Source: a bacterium (GTDB lineage Bacteria; Patescibacteriota; Minisyncoccia; UBA6257; Colwellbacteraceae). From it: a stretch of 39,610 bases of DNA. The position numbers and the translations under genes were made by a program. Shown here piece by piece: positions 1 through 11,083 of this stretch. Below the pieces are notes generated by a model. The model did no database searches, was not told the origin of the DNA, and was given only the letters and a program-made list of their open reading frames with translations. Position 1 is the first letter of the stretch, and each line of letters opens with the position of its first letter. The stretch spans positions 103,063 through 142,672 of the forward strand of contig JAJYME010000004.1 in assembly GCA_021787205.1 (NCBI GenBank), given 5' to 3'.

Positions 1-2
1 AA

Positions 3-479
3 AACAGGTTCAGGATAGAGGAGATAATCCACAGGGCGAAAGGGTCTGGGGATGACGTCTGGAACGATCCGAGAATCGTCGGGATACTTTCCTCGATAGG
101 CAGCCGCTCAGTTGATCAGTGCGTCAGCTTTGATATGGCGCCGGAGATCAAAAGGTGGTTTTGGGCCGGCACTTGCCTTGTCAGCAGGGAAGAGAAAAAA
201 GCAGGAAATATCCATCCGACAAAAGTCATTAACAAGGGATTCAAGCTGTGGCCGCTCAGGCGTGCCAAGCTCCCCATCTTCGCTCTCTATAGTGGAGGAA
301 GGAGACGCGTCCTTTGCGAGTGGACAATCGAGATCCCATTTGTCTTGTATGCTGATCAGCAGACTTATATCCCCGGAAAGCCACGCGCTGTCGGAAAGGT
401 AATAAGGGTCGGAGATGAGGATTTCCAAGGGACTGATACGATAATTACTGATGTGATTCTCAATGGCACCGACAAATAA
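3..479 (+). CDS. Uncharacterised protein, 5'-truncated by window edge; paralog of the next gene
   Basis: Frame 3 is open from the window edge (NRFRIEEIIHRAKGSGDDVWNDPRIVGILSSIGSRS...) to TAA at 477-479. It aligns by eye with the 605..1216 product (FRVEEI..., VLCEWTIEIPFVL / LVCEWSLMVPFVL). Confidence 0.7.
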   Translation, partial: NRFRIEEIIHRAKGSGDDVWNDPRIVGILSSIGSRSVDQCVSFDMAPEIKRWFWAGTCLVSREEKKAGNIHPTKVINKGFKLWPLRRAKLPIFALYSGGRRRVLCEWTIEIPFVLYADQQTYIPGKPRAVGKVIRVGDEDFQGTDTIITDVILNGTDK

Positions 480-500
480 ATAACTCCAAAAAAATTTCTA

Positions 501-526
501 CGCCCTGAGGTTCTCGGGGCGTTTTT
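501..526 (+). terminator. Rho-independent terminator
   Basis: CGCCCTGAG-gtt-CTCGGGGCG followed by TTTTT. Confidence 0.8.
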
Positions 527-528
527 CA

Positions 529-557
529 TTGACATTTTTGTATAAATATTGCATAGT
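529..557 (+). promoter_or_regulatory. Putative sigma70 promoter for the 605..1216 gene
   Basis: TTGACA (529-534), 17-nt spacer, CATAGT (552-557). Confidence 0.5.
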
Positions 558-604
558 TTGAAGCGTAGAACCTTACAATTTGGATTGAGGGAGGAAGAGT
601 GCAA

Positions 605-1216
605 ATGAACGTGACAAGAAAGGAACAAGATCTCAGAGTTCTTCAGGAACTCTCCGTAGAAGTTTCCATGGCCGATCTTCAGGAGCTGGCTAGTGTCTTG
701 ACCGGATGCTTCGGCCAGATCATCAGAAAGGAGGAGTTAGCGACCATTTTAGAGAGGGAGACCGGAACGAATCCGTATAAGATGCCGGTTGCCATCCGAT
801 TGATCATTTCTCTTGGAGACGGGGAATTCAGGGTTGAAGAAATCGCCCAGTCTCCTGGAGATGATGAACTTTGGTCGTCGGGGCTGCTCTTGGATATCTT
901 ATCCTGCCGTGATTACAGCGACTACTTTCCGGAACGGATCGGCAGGTGGTTCTCCGGAAGCCACTTTTTTGGCGCTGATCACTTTAGGCCATCGCCGGCG
1001 GATTTTCGTCGGGAAGGCTTCACGAGGACGAGGCAGCCGGTGGCGGTCGATATCTCTGGCAAGAAGAAAGACTTGGTCTGCGAATGGAGCCTTATGGTTC
1101 CGTTCGTCTTGGCCGGCGATGGCTATGTGCCCGGTATGGCGATGGCCAAGGGCACCGTCCTTAGCTTCGAGCCGGGTGTAAACGCCGTAGGCGTGAACGC
1201 TCATATCCTTCCCTGA
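605..1216 (+). CDS. Uncharacterised protein, tandem paralog of the upstream ORF
   Basis: ATG at 605 preceded by GGGAGGAAG. The listed GTG at 599 is an alternative start. Confidence 0.75.
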   Translation: MNVTRKEQDLRVLQELSVEVSMADLQELASVLTGCFGQIIRKEELATILERETGTNPYKMPVAIRLIISLGDGEFRVEEIAQSPGDDELWSSGLLLDILSCRDYSDYFPERIGRWFSGSHFFGADHFRPSPADFRREGFTRTRQPVAVDISGKKKDLVCEWSLMVPFVLAGDGYVPGMAMAKGTVLSFEPGVNAVGVNAHILP

Positions 1217-1224
1217 TCCCATTC

Positions 1225-1257
1225 GAGCCCAGACTATACGGTCTGGGCTCTTCTCTT
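1225..1257 (+). terminator. Rho-independent terminator
   Basis: Perfect 10-bp stem GAGCCCAGAC/GTCTGGGCTC, then TTCTCTT. Confidence 0.7.
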
Positions 1258-1287
1258 ATCCAGATTTTTTTATGTTATAATTTTCTT

Positions 1288-1896
1288 ATGGACGGGAGGG
1301 GTGAAAAATTAAAAGCCATAAGGGACGAACTCCTGGGGAATGACAGGTTGCCGCTTTACGGATACAGGACCGAAAACAAATATTTCCCGGTAGCTGGCGA
1401 AGGCAATCATTACGCCAAGATCTTATTTATCGGAGAGGCGCCAGGGAAGAACGAGGCAATGACGGGCAGGCCTTTCTGCGGGGCGGCGGGAAGAGTCTTG
1501 GACCAGAGTCTCTCGGAAGCCGGAATCGAAAGAGGGGAAGTTTATATCACGAATATCGTAAAGGACAGGCCTCCTGAGAACAGGGATCCGTCGCCGGAGG
1601 AGATTGAAGCTTACGCTCCTTACCTTGATCGGCAAATCGAGACAATCAAGCCGAGGGTGATCGCAACCCTGGGGAGATTCTCAATGGATTATGTCATGAG
1701 ACGATACGGGTTGGAAAAAGCGATAAAATCGATAACAGCGATAAGGGGGACAGTCTTTAAGGCTGACATTCTTGGCAATGAAACGTTTGTAGTTCCTCTT
1801 TATCATCCGGCGGCGACGATATATGATCAAAGCAAAAGAGCAATCTTAAAAGCCGATATCAAAATGATTTCAGATTTGGTGCAAAATGAAAATTAA
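1288..1896 (+). CDS. Uracil-DNA glycosylase family 4-like protein lacking Fe-S cysteines
   Basis: Motifs FIGEAPGKNEAMTGRPFCGAAGRVLDQ, VYITNIVKDRPPENRDP and YHPAA match the family-4 UDG fold. Confidence 0.88.
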   Translation: MDGRGEKLKAIRDELLGNDRLPLYGYRTENKYFPVAGEGNHYAKILFIGEAPGKNEAMTGRPFCGAAGRVLDQSLSEAGIERGEVYITNIVKDRPPENRDPSPEEIEAYAPYLDRQIETIKPRVIATLGRFSMDYVMRRYGLEKAIKSITAIRGTVFKADILGNETFVVPLYHPAATIYDQSKRAILKADIKMISDLVQNEN

Positions 1897-2995
1897 CTTA
1901 TTGAGAAGCATAACCGCCTTCTCCCTTCTGGCAACTACAATTATCGGAACCTCTTTGGCGCTTCAAAACTCCGGAGTGGAATTCGGGAGGCGATTTGAGG
2001 GACAAGTTTCTGACGCTGTAAATGATGAGATAAGAGAGAGGATCGCCAAGGACTTGAACGGCAGGGAAACGACGATCCAATTTTTTGGAGATATGATGCT
2101 CGACAGACATGTGAGGGCTTTGATTGACGCTTCCGGCAAAGATGATTCTTGCGACTATCCTTTCTCAATGATCGATCCGGTTATCGGAACGGCGGATTTG
2201 AGAGTGGTAAACATGGAAGGTCCCCTGACCAACAATGATTCGGTCTCGGTCAAGGACAATGGCTTGAGGTTTACTCAACCGATGAAGTGTTTGATCGATA
2301 TCGCCCAAAGATTCCAAGTGGTCGATCTGGCCAACAATCACATGTATGATTTCGGATCCGCCGGATATGCGGAGACTAAGAAGAATTTGACCCTTGCCGG
2401 AATCAAATATTTCGGAGGATATTACAATTCACCCGATACTTATTACATCAAAGAGATAAACGGCTTTAAGATCGCCTTCTTCGGTTGGAATGAGGCTGGC
2501 GGAGGCGGCACTAAAACAGTGGTGGCGGATATAAAGAAAGTAAAGGAAAAAGAACTGGCCGACTTTGTCGTCGTCATGCCTCACTGGGGCGCGGAGTATA
2601 AGACGATCGCGAACGACAATCAGAAAAAAGCGGCGGCTGATTTTATAGGCGCCGGAGCTGACCTGATCGTCGGGTCCCATCCTCATGTAATCCAGGGAGC
2701 GGAAGACATAAGCGGCAAGCCGGTATTTTACAGTCTGGGCAACTTCGTCTTTGACCAATATTTTAGCAAGGAAGTCGTGAGCGGATTGTCGGTGAAACTG
2801 ACGCTTAAAAGGAATAAGAATGGAGGAGTAGATTCTTCGTATCGCCTGGTCCCGATAGCGATAACCCAGAGGAGCCAACCATACGAAACGGACGGGGATG
2901 AGGCTAAGACCGTTCTCAAAGCGATCTCGGATAATTCTCCGGCTGCGACGGAGACGTTCCGGGTGGAGATAGAGAATGGAGAATTTTACCGATAG
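1886..2995 (+). CDS. capA: CapA-family (PGA_cap) metallophosphatase-like protein with N-terminal membrane/signal segment
   Basis: FFGDMMLDRHV, VVNMEGPLTN, LANNHMYDFG, PHWGAEY, GSHPHVIQG and YSLGNFVFDQ motifs. Confidence 0.9.
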   Translation: MKINLLRSITAFSLLATTIIGTSLALQNSGVEFGRRFEGQVSDAVNDEIRERIAKDLNGRETTIQFFGDMMLDRHVRALIDASGKDDSCDYPFSMIDPVIGTADLRVVNMEGPLTNNDSVSVKDNGLRFTQPMKCLIDIAQRFQVVDLANNHMYDFGSAGYAETKKNLTLAGIKYFGGYYNSPDTYYIKEINGFKIAFFGWNEAGGGGTKTVVADIKKVKEKELADFVVVMPHWGAEYKTIANDNQKKAAADFIGAGADLIVGSHPHVIQGAEDISGKPVFYSLGNFVFDQYFSKEVVSGLSVKLTLKRNKNGGVDSSYRLVPIAITQRSQPYETDGDEAKTVLKAISDNSPAATETFRVEIENGEFYR

Positions 2996-3050
2996 TTATG
3001 CTATAATTTCCATGTTGGAGAAAGGTCGTTAAAATCAAAAAAAATAAATC

Positions 3051-3737
3051 ATGTTCGTACAAAATTGGACTGGAGCTGTCGGAAGCGTTTGGGGCTATAT
3101 CGTCCCGGCTTTGATCCAGCTTCTGGGGGCGATAATCCTTCTTTTCATCGGTCTCATTGTCGCAAGGTTGATTGAAACAGCCTTGAAGAAGATAATCACT
3201 TTTTCTAGAATCGATGTTTTATTGAGAAAAGTCGGATTGGAGAAATTCCTCCAGAGAGCCGAGGTCTCCTTGAATGCGGCGGAGTTTATCAGCAGAATCG
3301 TCTACTGGTTTATCGTCCTCGTGACGGTAATCGCGGTATCCGACTTCTTCGGATTCACCACTCTTTCCACATTCATCTGGAGCGTTATCAATTGGGTCTT
3401 CACCGATGTCTTGGCGATGGTAGCGATCTTGCTTGTGGCGGTTATCGCCGCCCAGGCAGTAAAGAAGCTTATCACTGCCTCGATCAAGGGAACCAAATTG
3501 CATTCTGCGAGATTTATCGGTTCTGTTGCCTGGTGGGCGATAATGCTTTTCGGAGCAGAAATGGCTCTGAGACAATTCGGAGTCGATACTTCCTTCTTGA
3601 CCTCTTCCATCCAGATAATCTTTGGTGGAATGATCCTCGCTTTGTCCATTGCTATCGGCCTTGCTTTCGGGCTTGGCGGCAAGGAAAAAGCATCCGAAGT
3701 CGTTAAGAAATTCGACGACTACGTAAACCAGAAATAG
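3051..3737 (+). CDS. Conserved TM-helix repeat (MscS-like) membrane protein
   Basis: Multiple hydrophobic helices, LGAIILLFIGLIVARLIE and LALSIAIGLAFGLGGKEKASE, typical of the MscS TM-helix family. Confidence 0.8.
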   Translation: MFVQNWTGAVGSVWGYIVPALIQLLGAIILLFIGLIVARLIETALKKIITFSRIDVLLRKVGLEKFLQRAEVSLNAAEFISRIVYWFIVLVTVIAVSDFFGFTTLSTFIWSVINWVFTDVLAMVAILLVAVIAAQAVKKLITASIKGTKLHSARFIGSVAWWAIMLFGAEMALRQFGVDTSFLTSSIQIIFGGMILALSIAIGLAFGLGGKEKASEVVKKFDDYVNQK

Positions 3738-3743
3738 TTTCCT

Positions 3744-3770
3744 AAAAGACCCCTTGACAGGGGTTTTTTT
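3744..3770 (+). terminator. Rho-independent terminator
   Basis: AAAAGACCCC-TTGACA-GGGGTTTTTTT. Confidence 0.85.
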
Positions 3771-3782
3771 ATTTGCAATAAT
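3754..3782 (+). promoter_or_regulatory. Putative 23S rRNA promoter overlapping the upstream terminator
   Basis: TTGACA (3754-3759), 17-nt spacer, AATAAT (3777-3782). Confidence 0.65.
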
Positions 3783-3993
3783 ACTACCCGTAGATGACAG
3801 ATAAGAAGTTCTTTTAGGGATACCTAAAACGAACGCGGTAAGTAAGCGACAGCAACTTACAATTGAAAAGTTTATGTCATAAGATTAGTAGTCTTATGAC
3901 GCACAGGTAAACAAGCATTTTTATCGAATATTCTTAAGACGAATATTCATTTAATTTTTATAAGAAAGATTCTTAGGAAATTTTATCGGCTTT

Positions 3994-7012
<3,019 letters not shown>

Positions 7013-7042
7013 GGAGCGGATAAAATGCCTTTTTACTTGTGC

Positions 7043-7071
7043 TTGACTTTTCAATCGTTATCTACGATAAT
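7043..7071 (+). promoter_or_regulatory. Putative separate promoter for 5S rRNA
   Basis: TTGACT (7043-7048), 17-nt spacer, GATAAT (7066-7071). Predicted start coincides with the 5S 5' end. Confidence 0.65.
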
Positions 7072-7075
7072 ATAT

Positions 7076-7185
7076 ATACTCGGTGTTAACCACTAAGTGT
7101 CCCACCCGATCCCATTCCGAACTCGGAAGTGAAATCTTACTGGAGTGATGATAGTCGAAAGGCGAAAGTAACTTCGCCGGGTATT
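7076..7185 (+). rRNA. rrf: 5S ribosomal RNA
   Basis: GTCCCACCCGATCCCATTCCGAACTCGGAAGTGAAA core. Terminal stem ATACTCGGTG / CGCCGGGTAT. Confidence 0.93.
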
Positions 7186-7189
7186 ATGA

Positions 7190-7217
7190 AAAAAACCACC
7201 CTAAAGGTGGTTTTTTT
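7190..7217 (+). terminator. Rho-independent terminator after 5S
   Basis: AACCACCctaaAGGTGGTTTTTTT. Confidence 0.85.
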
Positions 7218-7265
7218 CTTTTCTATAATTTTTAAATAAAGAATAAGAATGACGGAGACAGAATA

Positions 7266-7290
7266 AAACAGCGAAAAACGCTGTTTTTTT
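7266..7290 (+). terminator. Terminator, copy 1 of a duplicated sequence
   Basis: AAAACAGCGaaaaaCGCTGTTTTTTT. The 27-nt sequence recurs at 8322-8348. Confidence 0.8.
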
Positions 7291-7323
7291 GTGATAATAA
7301 TATACTTTGATATACTGATTAGC

Positions 7324-8316
7324 ATGAGAGAGATAATCGCCGACGAAAGATTAGATAATCTTGAAAGGGAAGTAAGGTCCGCCATATATGAACGGAAAGA
7401 TTTCAGCATTGCCTACCCGTTGTCTTCTGATTCTGAAATGATCAGGTACAGCGTTCTCATCCCCATAATTGGATTGGTTGAATACTCAAAAAACGATATG
7501 GATATAAAACTAATCGGTTTCCCCCTATGTGTCTTTCCTCAGGAAAAAAATCGTTGGATGAGCTTTGTTGGTATGATAACTTCTTTTGACGGTGTTTTCG
7601 CCGACAAATGTTCAACTTGCAACTTTAAAGATGTTTTTTGCAAGGGCGTTCCGAAAAAGTATTTGGAAAAATTCGGAGACGATGAGCTAACTCCAGGCTC
7701 GACGAAAAGTCTTGCCTGGGAAGATTTATCAAGTCCGGAAGCGATGAAATCTTTTTGGGAAACCAGCCTGTTTGAGTGCGGATTTGATTGGGATTATTTC
7801 TTTAAAGATATTCCCGGAAAGATATTGGATGTCGGCACTGGATTCGGGGCGTTTGTCAGTTTTGCTCCAGACAGGATAATCGGCGTTGATAAAAACCCTG
7901 ATGTGATAAATAATGCTATGAAAGAAACGCTAAATCTTGATTTGCGTGAAAACGATGCGAGATCGCTCAAATTTCCTGATAATACTTTTGACGGGGTTCA
8001 TTCCAGATATATGCTTGAACATATGACTTTTGATGAGGCTAAAGAAGCCGTTTCTGAGATGATAAGGGTTTTAAAACCGGGGGGAAAGATCTTCATTTCA
8101 GCCGCCGGGCCTTATTCAATGGATGGCGGTATATGGGGAGAGGATACGCATTTCAGCAGAGACGACTTAAAAAAAATGGCAGAAGAGGGTGGGTTAACAA
8201 AATACAGGTCGGTTCGCGGGGATTTATGGCAACCGTTTTTTTACTTTAATTTTGAAGCTGAAGAATTGACTTCGACCGCCAAAGAGATAGCCGTTCTTTT
8301 AATTGGCGAAAAGTAG
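7324..8316 (+). CDS. Class I SAM-dependent methyltransferase with Cys-containing N-terminal region
   Basis: ILDVGTGFGAFVSF, IIGVDKNPDV, FDGVHSRYMLEHM and MIRVLKPGGKIFIS motifs. The listed start at 7291 lies against the terminator T-tract; ATG 7324 is preferred. Confidence 0.85.
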   Translation: MREIIADERLDNLEREVRSAIYERKDFSIAYPLSSDSEMIRYSVLIPIIGLVEYSKNDMDIKLIGFPLCVFPQEKNRWMSFVGMITSFDGVFADKCSTCNFKDVFCKGVPKKYLEKFGDDELTPGSTKSLAWEDLSSPEAMKSFWETSLFECGFDWDYFFKDIPGKILDVGTGFGAFVSFAPDRIIGVDKNPDVINNAMKETLNLDLRENDARSLKFPDNTFDGVHSRYMLEHMTFDEAKEAVSEMIRVLKPGGKIFISAAGPYSMDGGIWGEDTHFSRDDLKKMAEEGGLTKYRSVRGDLWQPFFYFNFEAEELTSTAKEIAVLLIGEK

Positions 8317-8319
8317 CAT

Positions 8320-8348
8320 AAAAAAACAGCGAAAAACGCTGTTTTTTT
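8320..8348 (+). terminator. Terminator, copy 2 of a duplicated sequence
   Basis: AAAAAACAGCGaaaaaCGCTGTTTTTTT. Confidence 0.8.
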
Positions 8349-8378
8349 GGCGTAAAATATATTATAATCACTTTAAAA

Positions 8379-9137
8379 ATGACTAACAGGATAGGGAAGC
8401 AGATATTATACGGTTCTTTTTTCGTCACCTTCATTTTAGGAATAGGTCTACTGATCTATGCTCTTTTTTTGACGCCAAAACCGTCTTGCTCCGACGGAAT
8501 CAAAAACGGGAGGGAGATAGGCATTGACTGCGGCGGCAAGTGCTTGCCGTGCGAGGTAAAAGCGCTTGACCTGACTATCGCTGATAAAAAAATCATCCCG
8601 GTAAGCGCGATTGATAAAACGACCTTCTTGGTAAGGGTCGTCAATCCAAGCGTTGATTATTGGGTGAAAAGCTTTTCTTATTCGCTCAAGGTGTACAATA
8701 CCTTTGACGTCTTGATAAGGGATTATCGCGGAACTTCCACCGTTCCGCCCGGAGGGGAAAGGTTGATTGTCTATCCGGCGGAAGACTTTGATCCAATCGA
8801 AGTCAAAAAAATCGATTTTGAAGTCCTTGATAAGCAATGGGGGTCAATCGACGAGTATGTCGATCCCGGAATAAAGATTTATAACGTGACAACCGCGATG
8901 CAGGGCAAGAGAATCGTGACCAGCGGGTTCGTACGAAACACCTCAGCCAATCTTATTCCGATTTTGAAAATAAATGCGGCTTATAAGAATGAGAAGGGAA
9001 ACCTTGTTAACGTTTCTTCGACGGTAGTTGATGAGTTGTCCGGATACGCGACAAGAAGCTTCCAGATAATCCTGCTTCCCGGAAAAGAGAACATCGTGTT
9101 TGATAAGACTGACATCACAACGGAAATCCAAAAGTGA
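8379..9137 (+). CDS. CPR-type membrane-anchored extracellular protein
   Basis: One N-terminal TM helix, then CSDGIKNGREIGIDCGGKCLPC and a beta-rich region. Confidence 0.7.
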   Translation: MTNRIGKQILYGSFFVTFILGIGLLIYALFLTPKPSCSDGIKNGREIGIDCGGKCLPCEVKALDLTIADKKIIPVSAIDKTTFLVRVVNPSVDYWVKSFSYSLKVYNTFDVLIRDYRGTSTVPPGGERLIVYPAEDFDPIEVKKIDFEVLDKQWGSIDEYVDPGIKIYNVTTAMQGKRIVTSGFVRNTSANLIPILKINAAYKNEKGNLVNVSSTVVDELSGYATRSFQIILLPGKENIVFDKTDITTEIQK

Positions 9138-10213
9138 GGAACATATTAGAAAAAATAGATTGGGTTATCTTCGGCACAAGCGCCTTCCTGTTGACGGCAA
9201 GCGCGGTGGCTTTAAGCTCCATCTCTTGGGATTTGTGCTTGAAACAACTAATCTTCATCGGCATCGGAGTGTTAATTTTTGTCGTCATGGCCTTTATTGA
9301 CGTCAGACCTTTTGTCGGGAATAAGATGCCGATCGTGATCCTCTACACCATAACCCTTCTGCTCTTGATCCTGGTCTTGTTTATCGGAGTTGAGATTCAC
9401 GGCAATAAAAGCTGGATAGACTTAGGATTTACAAGGTTGCAGCCGTCCGAGCTCTCAAAGGTTTCTTTGATTGCGATGCTTGCCCTTTTTTTCAGTAAGA
9501 GACATGTGGGCATAAAAAGAATGGATGTCATTCTCAAATCCCTTTTTTACTTTGCCATTCCGGCGCTCTTTATCATCATGGAGCCGGATTTGGGAACGGT
9601 TTTGATTCTTTTCAGCATCTGGTTCGGATTTTTGGTATTTTCAGGATTGCCCTTCCGGCACATCCTGGTTTCCTTTGCCATCTTCGGGGCAGTCGGTCTT
9701 GGCGCTTGGAATTTCGTGCTTAAGGATTACCAAAAAGACAGGATCGTGGCAGTTTTCAATCCAGAAAAAGACCCTCTCGGGATAAATTACAACGTAATCC
9801 AATCAAAGAATGCGATTGGAAGCGGCGGATTCTTAGGGAAGGGATATAAACAGGGAGAAATCGTCCAGCTGGGATTTTTGCCGTCAGCTTCGACTGATTT
9901 TATATTTTCAGCCTTAGTTGAGGAGTGGGGTCTTTTAGGAGGACTGGCGGTTATCGCCGCCTACACTGTTTTGGTTTTCAGGATCGCTTACATCGGAATG
10001 AGGGCGTCAGGGAACTTCTACAAGTTCATTTGTTTGGGAACGGCGATTTTCATGGTCTTCCAGTTCATCGTCAATATCGGTTCCGAAATCGGATTTCTAC
10101 CAGTCGTGGGAGTAGTCTTTCCTTTGTTAAGCTACGGAGGAAGCAATATCCTGGCGACTTCAATATTACTATCACTGGTCAATAATGTTTCAACTAAAAA
10201 ATACAACGGTTAA
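9134..10213 (+). CDS. rodA: FtsW/RodA/SpoVE-family SEDS glycosyltransferase
   Basis: Polytopic. GNKSWIDLGFTRLQPSELSK, GSGGFLGKGYKQGEIVQLGFLPSASTDFIFSALVEEWGLLGG and PLLSYGGSNI. GTG start overlapping the upstream stop. Confidence 0.9.
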   Translation: MRNILEKIDWVIFGTSAFLLTASAVALSSISWDLCLKQLIFIGIGVLIFVVMAFIDVRPFVGNKMPIVILYTITLLLLILVLFIGVEIHGNKSWIDLGFTRLQPSELSKVSLIAMLALFFSKRHVGIKRMDVILKSLFYFAIPALFIIMEPDLGTVLILFSIWFGFLVFSGLPFRHILVSFAIFGAVGLGAWNFVLKDYQKDRIVAVFNPEKDPLGINYNVIQSKNAIGSGGFLGKGYKQGEIVQLGFLPSASTDFIFSALVEEWGLLGGLAVIAAYTVLVFRIAYIGMRASGNFYKFICLGTAIFMVFQFIVNIGSEIGFLPVVGVVFPLLSYGGSNILATSILLSLVNNVSTKKYNG

Positions 10214-11015
10214 AAAAACAGAAGCGATAATTATCATCATTGCCTGTCTGGCCATCCTTGCGACAGCGGCCGGCAGCTATTGGTTTTACAGACGGGAGGC
10301 AAGAAGGGAACAGATAGAATTCATGTATCAGAAAACAAAAGTCACCATACCGGAAGGGCTGACAGCTCTCCAGGCGGATGATCTCTTGTTCGATAAAGGC
10401 ATTATTGCCAAGAGGGGTTCGGTCGCCGGTTATGACATAAACAGCTTGAAAGGCGAATATCCATTTCTGGAAGCGTCGCCGAACCTAGAAGGCTTTCTAT
10501 TCCCGGATACTTACGAATTTTATAAAGACTCGAACGCCCAGGTAGTTGTCAGGAAAATATTGGACAATTTCAAGGAAAAGACCAGAAGCCAGTTCGGGGA
10601 TAAGATTCCCTCCCAAATCTACAAGGAGTTGATAGAGGCTTCATTGATTGAGGAGGAGATCAAGAATGTCGGAAACGACAGGAAGTTGGTGGCTTCCTTG
10701 ATCGAAAGGAGGATAGCCGAGGGGATGTATCTGAACATTGACGCCTCCCTTTGCTACGCCAGGAGTAAAAGAGGGTGCGAAGGCAGACCATTGACAGCCG
10801 AGGATAAAAAGATCAATTCCGGCTACAATACCTACATTTACAGGGGTTTGCCGCCAACTCCGATTGCCAACCCAGGTCTTTCGGCGATTGAGGCCGTAGA
10901 GCACCCGATCGAGTCCGAATATCTCTATTATTTGACCGATCCCAAGACGGACAAGACGATCTTTTCCACAACCCTTGACGAACATAACAAAAATATTGCA
11001 AAATATTTAAGGTAG
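10185..11015 (+). CDS. mltG: Endolytic murein transglycosylase MltG (YceG-like)
   Basis: LEGFLFPDTYEF, EASLIEEEI, LIERRIAEGMYLNIDASLCYA, TYIYRGLPPTPIANPGLSAIEA. Confidence 0.9.
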   Translation: MFQLKNTTVKKTEAIIIIIACLAILATAAGSYWFYRREARREQIEFMYQKTKVTIPEGLTALQADDLLFDKGIIAKRGSVAGYDINSLKGEYPFLEASPNLEGFLFPDTYEFYKDSNAQVVVRKILDNFKEKTRSQFGDKIPSQIYKELIEASLIEEEIKNVGNDRKLVASLIERRIAEGMYLNIDASLCYARSKRGCEGRPLTAEDKKINSGYNTYIYRGLPPTPIANPGLSAIEAVEHPIESEYLYYLTDPKTDKTIFSTTLDEHNKNIAKYLR

Positions 11016-11083
11016 ATTAACACTTGACAAAAACCCGAAGGCGCCTCGGAGGGTTTTTTGTTCTTGTAAAAATAAAAGCGAAT

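Noticed and set aside
11024-11083. Extended rpoB N-terminus from TTG 11024
   Set aside because: The segment contains a terminator hairpin and T-tract; ATG 11084 (MQKIRTKVFSSHPGSF) fits RpoB.
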